From JAZTZP01 sp045637525 (lineage in GTDB: Bacteria > Bacillota > Clostridia > UBA1381): a stretch of 64,000 bases of DNA. Under the pieces are notes generated by a model. It searched no databases, was not told the DNA's origin, and worked only from the letters and a program-made list of their open reading frames with translations. The position numbers and the translations under genes are program-made. Position 1 is the first letter of the stretch, and every line of letters begins with the position of its first letter. The stretch lies in contig JAZTZP010000172.1 of NCBI GenBank assembly GCA_045637525.1, positions 9,613 to 73,612 of the forward strand. Direction: 5' to 3'. Positions 19,190 through 28,266 of the stretch are shown in pieces.

Positions 19190-22100
19190 ATGAAAAAGAG
19201 ATTTTTATCTATGCTCATAGCTTTTGCTATGATAGTGTGTGTAATTCCCGGCGTGTTTGCGGATGGTGGCACACAGGTGAATTTTGACCCGTACACAAAG
19301 ACAAGATTTGTTGATTATGCTTCTGTAGTAAAAGGAACGATTACCAATTCGGCGACGTTGGAAGAAGGTGCATATTTAGGAGGCACAGGCGCAAGTACGG
19401 TTATATGCTTTAAAGATATGAATTTTACGGACGTTGCTGCAACAAAGCTTACGCTTAGATATGCAAGATCCAATCATGCAGCGTATTCGGATGGTATATT
19501 TTATGTTAGAAAAGGTGCAGCAGACGGCCCTATAATTGCAAAGCTTGTTTCAGGGCATGAAGATGACAAGAAAGTCAGCTACACTTTAGAAAATGTACCT
19601 GATGCAACAGGTGTATTGCCGCGTACAGGCAATTGGGAACTCTGGGGTACTACTACGGTAGAACTTAATGAAGGTATTGCAGCAGGTGTATTCGATTTGT
19701 ATTTTTGTTATGAAAATGATTCGTGCGGAAACCTTGTAAGTTTCCAGTTTGATAACGGAGTTTCAGATGCTACTGAACCGGTTGATGCTGTAAGTGCTAT
19801 TCATAGTCAGACAGGTTTTACCACAGATGGACTTGATGCTGAATATGGTCTTACAACAGGTGAGGGCTATGCAGCAACTACCGGCGACTACGGTGATCTC
19901 AATGCGATTTACGGACTTGATTTCGGCGATGGATATAATACACAGCTTGTGTTGAACGCAGAAGTATTTACAGGCGGAAAGATGGCATTATTTGATGCAT
20001 GTGTCGGAGAAAACAATGCAAATCTCTTGCAGGAGATTGAAATTCCTGAAACAGATGGGTATGAGGATATAACCATTGATCTGGATGAGGCTGTATACAA
20101 TCTTTCCGGAGTAAGATATTTATGTATGGCATTTGATAATACCATAGAAATCAGCTTAAAGAACTTTAAGTTTGTTCAGACTTTTGATCCGTTCTTAGGT
20201 GATGATGAAGTAAACGTTGTATATATCGGCGGCTCAATAACAGCCGGTGCCGGTTCTTCGACAAATGATAAGTGCTGGGTAAGTCTTGTAGGAGAACAGC
20301 TAAGCGAAAAGTACGGTGACAGAAAAACCTTCAATAACTATAACGTAGGTATTGGCGGAACAGGTTCAGACCTCGGACTTATGAGACTTAAGAGTGATGT
20401 TATTGATAAGGCTCCGGATATGGTGTTTATAGAGTTCAGCGTTAACGACCAGGGTTCAGAACTGGCTCTTGCTCAGATGGAAAGTATTGTTATGACTCTT
20501 CAGAAAATGGAAAAGACACCGTATATTGTATTTGTATTTACTACGACAAAGGCTTTATCGGGAACAGATTATCAGAAGTACCACAGAATGGTAGCAGACC
20601 ATTATGGTATACCATATGTAGACCTTGATGCTCATGTTATCGCAGACGGAAAGGTACTTGACAAGGATACAGAGGGAACGATATTAGGTGACAACACTCA
20701 TCCGAATGATGCCGGATATGCATATTATGCAGGAATAATAAATGAAGCTATGGAAAAGCCTTCTTACTTCGTAAGACCTGAGGCTAAAGCTACAAAGCTT
20801 TCAGAAAAATCACAGGCAGTTGAAATAGCAACTATCCCTGTATCTGCATTTACAGTATCGGGAACTGCCGGAACAGATTATGAGATTAAAGACGGAAAAG
20901 TATATCTCTATACACAAAATGCAAAGGTAACAGCAACATACACAGGTGATATGCTCGGAACAACAGATTATATCTGGAATATGGGCGGCAAGTATACAGT
21001 TACGGTTGATGGAGTAACAATTACCGACCGTGCAGACAACGGAACATGGATAACCGCAAGAGATACATATTATAAGAACAGTGCAACAGGTGTTCTTAAC
21101 TTAGGTTATCTTGAAATGGGACTTCCTAACGGAACTCATACCGTAGAGCTTGCAATGGTTGAAGGCGGTACACCGACTGCTCCGCAGGTACAACTCGGAC
21201 AGCTCTATTATAATAAGTCGGCTGATGACGGAATACCTGTAAAGAGTACAGTAAGAACTGCATATTCATATGATGATGCCATAAAGGCGGCAAAAGAGTA
21301 TTATGAAGGTTCAAAGTTCTCAGAGTCAAACAACAATACAGGTATTGTTACGGTAGCAGGTTATCTTGAAAGTACTTTGAAAGATCAATGGATTTCATAT
21401 AAGGATGTTGATCTTACGCAGGGTGTAGGAAAAGTTTGGGTTGACCGTGCATACAAACAGGCAATCCCGGGTACAATTCAGGTAAGAGTCGGAAGTCCGA
21501 CAGGAACTGTAATCGCAGAAATTGCACCGGATTCACGTGGAACAGGTACCGGAAGCTGGAACGCATTTGAAAAAACAGAAAGCGGAACCGTTATTAATAA
21601 TGTATACGGTATAGTTGATGTATATCTTACATTCGCAAACGGTATTTGCGGAAACATCGATAAGATATGGTTTGAACCGGCTCCAAGTTTAGACGTACCG
21701 GCTGCACAGCTTAATGAGTATAACTATTCTGAAAAGTCAGACGGTATACTAACATTTAATGAAGCGTTTGACTTTATCGGAAACGGTGATTATATTACAT
21801 ATAATGTAAATGTTACAGAAGACTTTGCTGACAGAGCTCTTGTAGTTGCTGAGGTATCATCTTATGATAAGACAGGTAAGATTACAGTAAGAGACGGAAG
21901 CGCAGATGGTGAAATTGTTGCTGAAATAGATGTTGAAGCATACGGCGACAGAACGGTAGTGAACAGTGCAAAGGGCGCGCTTACTCAGTATGGTAAGTCA
22001 CTCACAGGTTCGCATACACTTTATGTAGTTTTTGAGGGAGAAAAAGGATTTGCAAGCTTTAACGGACTCAGATTTATGTCACCAAAGGGCTTAACTGATT

Positions 22101-22846
22101 TACTTAATACAACAAATCTTGATGAAATAGGCGGCGGTGCAATACTTCCGGGCTCAGGAATGATAGAAAGCTTTAATATTTATGGTGCATATGCTAAGTG
22201 GGAAGATATTGATTTCGGCGACGAAGAAAAGCTTCTTCAGGTTGAAGTTTACTATGGTGTAGGTGCTACACATACAGGCTGTGCGGTAGAAATCAGACTT
22301 GATGACCCTGATGGTGAGATTATCGGAAGAGGCAGAATGACAGAGGCCGGTGGCTGGAGTAGTAAAAATACTTATTTCACAGCAAACTTATACAGAGGTA
22401 TAACCGGAATTCATGATGTATATGTAAGAGTACAGGATCATCCGGAGATGACATTAACAAGAGCCGGAAATATCAGATCATTACAGTTTAAAGAGGTTGC
22501 CGAAGGTACAACATATCTTACAAGCAATCAGAACTGGCAGAATTTCTATCAGTCAATTGCAACGGTAACACCGGCAGAGGGTGCTAAGAATATAATGCTT
22601 ATAACAGCTGTATATGATGATGCAGGTAAGCTCTTAACTCTTAAGGCTGATACAAAAGACATTAAGGAAGCAGGCGTAACTGCTTTTGAAACTATAACTT
22701 TAAAGCAGGATCTTGCCTCTATTACAACGGGTTATAAGGTTGTAACATATCTCTGGAATGGGGAAACTCTTGCTCCTATAAATGAGCAGGTATTAATAAC
22801 AGAGGTTGAAGCTCCGGCAGGGGAATCAACAGAAGTAACCGAATAA
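19190..22846 (+). CDS. multidomain secreted SGNH/GDSL-type esterase with several CBM6-like modules
   Basis: A 1218-residue exported esterase, probably an acetylesterase acting on glycan side groups. Order: signal peptide (1-24), two CBM6-like modules (about 30-335), SGNH hydrolase domain (about 335-530), a beta accessory domain (about 535-690), two or three more CBM6-like modules, and the 'TAVYDDAG ... VTYLWNG' module at the C-terminus. SGNH blocks are all visible: Ser349 in 'GGSITAG', Gly in 'GIGGTGSD', Asn419 in 'SVND', and Asp501 with His504 in 'DNTHP'. The domain closely resembles that of the next gene. The many binding modules suggest action on insoluble or acylated polymer. Confidence 0.87.
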   Translation: MKKRFLSMLIAFAMIVCVIPGVFADGGTQVNFDPYTKTRFVDYASVVKGTITNSATLEEGAYLGGTGASTVICFKDMNFTDVAATKLTLRYARSNHAAYSDGIFYVRKGAADGPIIAKLVSGHEDDKKVSYTLENVPDATGVLPRTGNWELWGTTTVELNEGIAAGVFDLYFCYENDSCGNLVSFQFDNGVSDATEPVDAVSAIHSQTGFTTDGLDAEYGLTTGEGYAATTGDYGDLNAIYGLDFGDGYNTQLVLNAEVFTGGKMALFDACVGENNANLLQEIEIPETDGYEDITIDLDEAVYNLSGVRYLCMAFDNTIEISLKNFKFVQTFDPFLGDDEVNVVYIGGSITAGAGSSTNDKCWVSLVGEQLSEKYGDRKTFNNYNVGIGGTGSDLGLMRLKSDVIDKAPDMVFIEFSVNDQGSELALAQMESIVMTLQKMEKTPYIVFVFTTTKALSGTDYQKYHRMVADHYGIPYVDLDAHVIADGKVLDKDTEGTILGDNTHPNDAGYAYYAGIINEAMEKPSYFVRPEAKATKLSEKSQAVEIATIPVSAFTVSGTAGTDYEIKDGKVYLYTQNAKVTATYTGDMLGTTDYIWNMGGKYTVTVDGVTITDRADNGTWITARDTYYKNSATGVLNLGYLEMGLPNGTHTVELAMVEGGTPTAPQVQLGQLYYNKSADDGIPVKSTVRTAYSYDDAIKAAKEYYEGSKFSESNNNTGIVTVAGYLESTLKDQWISYKDVDLTQGVGKVWVDRAYKQAIPGTIQVRVGSPTGTVIAEIAPDSRGTGTGSWNAFEKTESGTVINNVYGIVDVYLTFANGICGNIDKIWFEPAPSLDVPAAQLNEYNYSEKSDGILTFNEAFDFIGNGDYITYNVNVTEDFADRALVVAEVSSYDKTGKITVRDGSADGEIVAEIDVEAYGDRTVVNSAKGALTQYGKSLTGSHTLYVVFEGEKGFASFNGLRFMSPKGLTDLLNTTNLDEIGGGAILPGSGMIESFNIYGAYAKWEDIDFGDEEKLLQVEVYYGVGATHTGCAVEIRLDDPDGEIIGRGRMTEAGGWSSKNTYFTANLYRGITGIHDVYVRVQDHPEMTLTRAGNIRSLQFKEVAEGTTYLTSNQNWQNFYQSIATVTPAEGAKNIMLITAVYDDAGKLLTLKADTKDIKEAGVTAFETITLKQDLASITTGYKVVTYLWNGETLAPINEQVLITEVEAPAGESTEVTE

Positions 22847-22910
22847 TTTAACCGGCATGGATATGCCGTGAAAATATAATGTTATCTTAAAAATTACTCT
22901 ACAAAAGGCG

Positions 22911-22992
22911 GCCGGGGGAAACCCCGGCTGTAATTGTAAAATACAATTGAAAATTGAAAGTGGAGAATTGAGGAAGAAAATCAAAGATTTTC
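22911..22992 (+). other. cluster of three mini-hairpins inside operon A
   Basis: Three perfect 7-bp hairpins stand in a row: GCCGGGG-GAAA-CCCCGGC (22911-22928), AATTGTA-AAA-TACAATT (22932-22948) and GAAAATC-AAA-GATTTTC (22976-22992). None is followed by a T-run. They fill the 184-bp gap between the two SGNH genes and resemble the larger hairpin strings at 53.8 and 63.8 kb. Confidence 0.6.
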
Positions 22993-23030
22993 AGTTACAT
23001 ATAATAAAGAGATTCTAAGGTGAAAAGAAA

Positions 23031-25097
23031 ATGAAGAAAATTTTTAGTATTATAACTGTGCTGTCAATAATGTTATCGGTTATACCGAAGGCATTTGCTG
23101 AGGATTTTAATCCGTTTGACGGCGATGATGAAATAAACGTTGTTTATATAGGCGGTTCAATTACTGCCGGAGCCGGAGCTTCCGCCGTGGAAAAAAGGTG
23201 GGTGAGTATTGTAGGCGAAAACTTAAAGGCTAAATTCGGAGATGGGAAGGTTTTCAATAACTATAATGCAGGTATTGGCGGAACAGGTTCTGATCTCGGA
23301 CTTATGAGGATTGAAAGCGATGTTATTTCAAAGAAACCCGATATGGTTTTTATTGAATTTGCGGTGAATGATTTTGGTTCTGAGAAAGGTCTTTCTCAGA
23401 TGGAGAGTATTGTAAAAACCTTGCAGACAATGGAACCTACGCCATATATAATGTTTGTATTTACTACAACAAAAGCTCTTACCGGAACAGACTATCAGAA
23501 GTACCACAGACAAGTTGCCGATTATTACGGAATACCGTATGTTGATCTTGATGCGGCGGCAAAGCGTGATGGTAAAGACTTAGACAAAATTTTAGGTGAT
23601 GGTGTTCATCCTAATGATGAAGGATATGTATATTATGCAGACGTGATTAGTAAAGACTTGGAGAAGCCGGAAAGCTTTGTAAGACCTGAAAAGAAAGAGA
23701 AAATGTTATCGGAAAAATCGAAGGCAGTATGCGTTAAAGACGTAAGTGTGAAGGCTTTTGATATTTCAGGGGAGAGCGGAGTTGATTATGAGCTTACAAC
23801 TAATCGGTTGTATCTGTATACCGACAAAGCAAAGGTATGTGTGAAATATACGGGAGATATTTTTGCTGTTCGTGACTATATATGGGACAAAGGCGGCAAA
23901 TACAGTATACGTGCTGACGGTATGGAAAAGTATGAGCGGGATACGTATTACAAAAACTCGGCAAGCGGTGTTCTTAATATGGGATACCTTGACATGGATA
24001 TGACATTTGGCGAGCATACCGTTGAAATACAAAAGACTGCGGACGATAATACAACGGTAGTGCTTGGATATATGCAATGTAATACAATGGATGATAACGG
24101 TGTTGTGGTAAAGCAACCTGAGCTGAATGATCCTGACGCTCCGGCTGTTATGAAGGACAGCTATGATGAAGCTGTTGGCACAAGTGTGACACCTGAAAAG
24201 CTTACAGGCTCGGAATATGCATTAATAAACGCATATTCAAATCAGGGCGGAAAAATTATTGTGCGTATTGGAAGCCCTGACGGCGAAGTAATAGCCGAAA
24301 CTGAGATAAAACCTACGGGGAATATGTTTATACCGGTATTTACTGCGCTCTATACAGGCGATAAAGAAATAAAGGATAACACAGATATTTTTGTAACGGT
24401 TGAAAACGCTGAGTGGGAATATGTGGATTTTATAAAGCCTGATTTATATTCCGAAACTCTTGATGTGATGAAGATAGATGCGCTGAATCTTCTTACGGTG
24501 GAGAATGCTCATCTTCAGAATGCAAATCTTCCTGACAGCTGGGCGGCATGGGCGGCTGTTGATTTTGGAGAAGGTGGAAAAATGCTGGACTGTGTTGTTG
24601 AATATGCTGTTACTGAAAGCTATGAGGGCTCAGCTCTGGAATTAAGGCTTGATGCACCGGACGGAGAGCTTATCGGATATGCAATTTTAAAAGCAACAGG
24701 GGGCTGGAATGAGGAGCAGAAAGGAAGCGTTGAGTTTCCTGTTTTAAAGGCTATTTCGGATCTTCATACTATATATGCAAGAATAGAGGATGCACCTACC
24801 ACTAAAAGAAATAAGGCCGGAAATATTATAACGATTAAGTTTTCAGATGCAGAAGAAAACTCCAATATCTGCTGTATGGAGCTTTTTGAAAGCTTCGAAA
24901 CAGTTGCGTTGTCGAAGGTAGATAATCCGATACTGATTACTGCAGTATATGATAATAACGGATATATGACAGATGCATTTATCGGAGAAAAAGAAACATC
25001 GGAAAACATTACGATATGCAAAACAAATATTCCGCATTCTGAAAATATAGGATATGTAAATTCGTATGTATGGGATGGAATTAATTTTATTAAGTGA
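23031..25097 (+). CDS. secreted SGNH/GDSL-type esterase
   Basis: A 688-residue exported esterase. Signal peptide (1-23, ending 'KAFA'), SGNH domain (about 30-220) with Ser43 in 'GGSITAG', 'GIGGTGSD', Asn113 in 'AVND', and Asp190 with His193 in 'DGVHPND'. A beta accessory domain follows (about 225-360), then CBM6-like modules (about 365-610) and the 'TAVYDNNG ... SYVWDG' end module. It looks like a shortened relative of the preceding gene that lacks the two N-terminal CBM6-like modules. It is the last gene before the internal promoter of operon A. Probable acetyl or related acyl esterase; substrate inferred only. Confidence 0.87.
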   Translation: MKKIFSIITVLSIMLSVIPKAFAEDFNPFDGDDEINVVYIGGSITAGAGASAVEKRWVSIVGENLKAKFGDGKVFNNYNAGIGGTGSDLGLMRIESDVISKKPDMVFIEFAVNDFGSEKGLSQMESIVKTLQTMEPTPYIMFVFTTTKALTGTDYQKYHRQVADYYGIPYVDLDAAAKRDGKDLDKILGDGVHPNDEGYVYYADVISKDLEKPESFVRPEKKEKMLSEKSKAVCVKDVSVKAFDISGESGVDYELTTNRLYLYTDKAKVCVKYTGDIFAVRDYIWDKGGKYSIRADGMEKYERDTYYKNSASGVLNMGYLDMDMTFGEHTVEIQKTADDNTTVVLGYMQCNTMDDNGVVVKQPELNDPDAPAVMKDSYDEAVGTSVTPEKLTGSEYALINAYSNQGGKIIVRIGSPDGEVIAETEIKPTGNMFIPVFTALYTGDKEIKDNTDIFVTVENAEWEYVDFIKPDLYSETLDVMKIDALNLLTVENAHLQNANLPDSWAAWAAVDFGEGGKMLDCVVEYAVTESYEGSALELRLDAPDGELIGYAILKATGGWNEEQKGSVEFPVLKAISDLHTIYARIEDAPTTKRNKAGNIITIKFSDAEENSNICCMELFESFETVALSKVDNPILITAVYDNNGYMTDAFIGEKETSENITICKTNIPHSENIGYVNSYVWDGINFIK

Positions 25098-25101
25098 TGT
25101 A

Positions 25102-25130
25102 TTGACAAAGTTTGCAATTTATGCTAAAAT
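25102..25130 (+). promoter_or_regulatory. internal promoter for the phosphoesterase-lyase pair
   Basis: TTGACA (25102-25107), 17 bp, TAAAAT (25125-25130), with an extended -10 TGC. This strong promoter starts 5 bp after the SGNH stop codon and can express the two cytoplasmic genes separately from the upstream operon. Confidence 0.8.
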
Positions 25131-25140
25131 GTAAACAATA

Positions 25141-25153
25141 TAAACTATAATTT
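25141..25153 (+). repeat. dispersed 13-bp intergenic repeat unit
   Basis: TAAACTATAATTT is identical to the reverse complement of units at 53684-53696, 63602-63614 and 63735-63747 and to the unit at 53996-54008. Here it lies in the leader just after the promoter. Confidence 0.6.
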
Positions 25154-25211
25154 AAATGATGCGATATTCAAAGCCTATCAAAAAGGTAAAAAAAGAAAGG
25201 ACGAAAATAAA

Positions 25212-26360
25212 ATGAAAGAACCGGAATATTATGAAAAAATTGGTTATGAAGACCACGGATATGTTTCTCCTGAGCTTTCAAGTTCTGATATATACCCTGA
25301 TTATATAGAAGAAGAGGTGAAGAGTGCTGTTCGTCGGATTCAGGCGCATCAGGGGACTGATACCATAACTTTTGGTTTTATGACTGACCTCCACTATGCG
25401 CTTTCATATAATCACGAGATAAGAATGAAAAGGACGTTAAATGCTTATCGCGAGATAGCGAAACGTGTTCATGTTGACTGTCTTATGCTCGGAGGAGACT
25501 ATACAAATGAGGGATGTAAGGAATATAAGTCCGATTGTTACAGAGAGCTTCGTGCACAGCTTGCAGGGATAGATTATTTCCCGGTAAACGGAAACCATGA
25601 CGACGGTACAATATGGGATAAGGCATATCTGAAAAAAGATCAGGCAATTAATTATTTAACACATGATGATTTATATACGCTTTTTTATAATCATCTGCCA
25701 AAGCTTGGTGCTCAGTTTGATAAAAATAATCATGCACTTTACTATATGTATAATGATAAAGTATCAAAGACAAGATACATATGTTTAGATTCCGGAGATG
25801 TTCCCTATACAATGGATGAAAAAGGCGGAATTCTTCATGGCGGACAGTGGCTCTTTTGCATACAGCAAAAGCAGATAGACTGGCTTGTAAATGAAGCTTT
25901 AAAGTTCGATGAAGATGGCTGGAGTGTAATGTTCTTTGCTCATTCTTATGATCGTACAGCACTCAATGATAAGAACAGCTCAGACAATGACCGTAAATAT
26001 ATGGCGGTTTTGAATGGTATTATAAAAGCATTTAAGAATGGTAAAGACTTTAAATATGACTGCTGTGATGAAAGTTTTGAAAAGCATGTAGATGCAAAAT
26101 TCTCAACTTATAAAAAAGCTGATGTTATAGGTGGATTTATTGGCGATTATCATACTGATGCAGTGGATTATGATGATGGAATTCCATATATTTTAACAGC
26201 AAACGCAGTAATGTATTGTACATCGGGGTCTTTTTATGTACAGCGTTCGGACGGGAATAAAACAGAGGTTTTATTTGATATTATTACAATAAATAAAAAA
26301 GAACGCACGATATACATAACAAGAGTAGGTGCAGGAGAAGACAGAGTAGTAAAATACTAA
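25212..26360 (+). CDS. cytoplasmic metallophosphoesterase
   Basis: 382 residues with no signal peptide. The calcineurin-like metal motifs are in order: D59 and H61 in 'TDLHY', D96 in 'GGDYTN', N128 and H129 in 'GNHDD', H244 in 'FFAHS', and H314 in 'GDYHTD', which replaces the usual GHxH. The missing first His of that motif may change metal use. It has its own promoter and is followed 13 bp later by the heparinase-like lyase, so the two probably work on the same imported compound. What it dephosphorylates is unknown; a sugar phosphate or phosphodiester-decorated oligosaccharide is a guess from context. Confidence 0.85.
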   Translation: MKEPEYYEKIGYEDHGYVSPELSSSDIYPDYIEEEVKSAVRRIQAHQGTDTITFGFMTDLHYALSYNHEIRMKRTLNAYREIAKRVHVDCLMLGGDYTNEGCKEYKSDCYRELRAQLAGIDYFPVNGNHDDGTIWDKAYLKKDQAINYLTHDDLYTLFYNHLPKLGAQFDKNNHALYYMYNDKVSKTRYICLDSGDVPYTMDEKGGILHGGQWLFCIQQKQIDWLVNEALKFDEDGWSVMFFAHSYDRTALNDKNSSDNDRKYMAVLNGIIKAFKNGKDFKYDCCDESFEKHVDAKFSTYKKADVIGGFIGDYHTDAVDYDDGIPYILTANAVMYCTSGSFYVQRSDGNKTEVLFDIITINKKERTIYITRVGAGEDRVVKY

Positions 26361-26373
26361 AGGAGATTTTGTT

Positions 26374-28215
26374 ATGGACAGAAAATTAGAAAACCTAAAT
26401 CTTGGAGATAAAACATTATCTTTAGACGAATTTGTATTGTTTAGCGATTTTAAATCCTTTTCGTTTCCGGAAATGGGAAGTGAAAAGGCGAAAGAGATAA
26501 TAGAAAAAGCAGAAAAATATTCAGAATCTGAGTTTCCGATACTTCGGGCAACTGAGTATATGAGGTTTTTGGATGATGGCAACAGAATGGGTTATCAGGA
26601 TCCGTATTATGACAGAAGAAAGGCGCTCAGATTTTATACATTGGCTGAATGTATAGAGAGAAAAGGGAGATTTATAAAAGACCTCATTGATATTTTATGG
26701 GCAATTTCAGAAGAAACTACATGGGTTGTTCCGGCTCATAATTTTTCGATGAAAGATAAAACTGCCCATGCAAATCTTCCGGATTGCTTTGATTGCGACC
26801 CGTGGTACATAGACCTTTTCTCGGCAGAGACAGCGGCGTGTATTGCATTTGCCTATTATTATTTAAAGGAAGATATAATAAAAGCAGGGGGAGAGCTTGT
26901 TTGTCGCCGTATTGAACACGAAATAGATAAAAGGATTGTAAAGCCATATTTAAAATATGACGAAATGTGGTGGATGGGATTTACGATGGATTGGGTAAAC
27001 AACTGGAATCCATGGATAAATTCCAATGTCTTAACAACGGTAGCACTTGTTGTATCGGACGCTGACACAAGAAAAAAGATAGTGGATAAGTGTGCTAAGA
27101 GTATTGATAATTTCATTGCGGCATATAAGCCGGACGGTGGCTGTGATGAGGGGCCGTCATATTGGGGAGAGGCCGGTGCTGCCATGTTTGACTGTCTTGA
27201 GATTTTATATGATATGACGGGTGGGGCGGCTGATTTATTTAACGACCCGGATTTAAGAAATATTGTGGAGTATATTTATAAAGTTCATATAAACAGCAAT
27301 TATTTTATAACTTATGGTGACGCTCATGCAAAAATGAAAGTCAACGGAGCTCTTTACCGCAGAATAGGTCGCAGATTTTGTTCGGAAGTTATGGAGGGAT
27401 TCGGACAACAGATGCTTGAAACGTTTGGATTTGAAACTCAGGAGCTTTATAATTCTTATCGTGTGTTTAAAAATATTGCAGATGATGCTCCGTCAGATAA
27501 AAAGTATGTTTCACCGTTGTTTTCGGTGCTCCCGGATATGCAGCTTTGCGCAATGCGTGAGACAAATGAGAGTGATAAGGGGTTTTATCTGTGGCTTAAA
27601 GGCGGACATAATGACGAAAGCCATAATCATAACGACATCGGAAGTATAGGCCTTTATTATAACGGCGAACCTGTGATGATTGATATAGGAATAGGTGAAT
27701 ACACAAGATTTACCTTCAGTGATATGCGTTACACCTTGTTCCCGATAAAGTCGGAGGATCATAATCTTCCGGTAATAGGAGGAAAAGGGCAGAAATACGG
27801 TGCAGAATATAAATCGGATTTCTTTGAAGCTGATGAGAAATCAGGTTCTGTAAAAATCGGATATAAGGGTGCTTATGAGAACAGGGAAGAAATAGAATCA
27901 TTAGTCCGTACTGCATCATTAAAAGACGGAAAAGTAAAAATTTGTGATGAAGTCAAAGTAAAAACACCGCAGGATATAGTATTTAATTACTATCTGAAGA
28001 ATAAGCCGTCTCTTTTATCTGATGGCGTGATAGATTTAGGTGAAGGTGTGAAAATGGAATACAGCGCCGGCTTAAAAGCAGAAATTGAAGAATTGATTTT
28101 TGAGGATAAGTCTTTGGCACGCGACTGGGAATGTGACAGAATATACCGGGTGTCTTTTTCCACTGATGGAAAGGTATGCGAAGTTGTTGCGGACTTTTGT
28201 GTTTGTCATGAATAA
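26374..28215 (+). CDS. heparinase II/III-fold polysaccharide lyase-like protein
   Basis: A 613-residue protein without a signal peptide, so likely a cytoplasmic lyase acting on imported uronic-acid oligosaccharides by beta-elimination. The N-terminal half is an alpha-toroid with 'DEGPSYWGEAG' (E259, Y263; Tyr is the usual catalytic base or acid). The C-terminal half has the heparinase II/III signature 'GGHNDESHNHNDIGS' (H412, H417, H419, N420), typical of the metal-containing beta-sandwich. Relatives occur in PL12, PL15, PL17 and PL21 families; which one fits cannot be told. AAGGAG precedes the ATG. It closes operon A just before a strong terminator. Confidence 0.85.
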   Translation: MDRKLENLNLGDKTLSLDEFVLFSDFKSFSFPEMGSEKAKEIIEKAEKYSESEFPILRATEYMRFLDDGNRMGYQDPYYDRRKALRFYTLAECIERKGRFIKDLIDILWAISEETTWVVPAHNFSMKDKTAHANLPDCFDCDPWYIDLFSAETAACIAFAYYYLKEDIIKAGGELVCRRIEHEIDKRIVKPYLKYDEMWWMGFTMDWVNNWNPWINSNVLTTVALVVSDADTRKKIVDKCAKSIDNFIAAYKPDGGCDEGPSYWGEAGAAMFDCLEILYDMTGGAADLFNDPDLRNIVEYIYKVHINSNYFITYGDAHAKMKVNGALYRRIGRRFCSEVMEGFGQQMLETFGFETQELYNSYRVFKNIADDAPSDKKYVSPLFSVLPDMQLCAMRETNESDKGFYLWLKGGHNDESHNHNDIGSIGLYYNGEPVMIDIGIGEYTRFTFSDMRYTLFPIKSEDHNLPVIGGKGQKYGAEYKSDFFEADEKSGSVKIGYKGAYENREEIESLVRTASLKDGKVKICDEVKVKTPQDIVFNYYLKNKPSLLSDGVIDLGEGVKMEYSAGLKAEIEELIFEDKSLARDWECDRIYRVSFSTDGKVCEVVADFCVCHE

Positions 28216-28223
28216 TAGTTACA

Positions 28224-28266
28224 GAACTAAAAAAGGTATTGTTTTATCAATACCTTTTTTTAGTTC
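28224..28266. terminator. bidirectional terminator ending operon A and the second AraC gene
   Basis: An arm of about 18 nt (GAACTAAAAAAGGTATTG) pairs with 28248-28266 across a 6-nt loop, with one bulge and A/T runs inside the stem. It overlaps the last codons of the convergent AraC gene. Confidence 0.85.
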
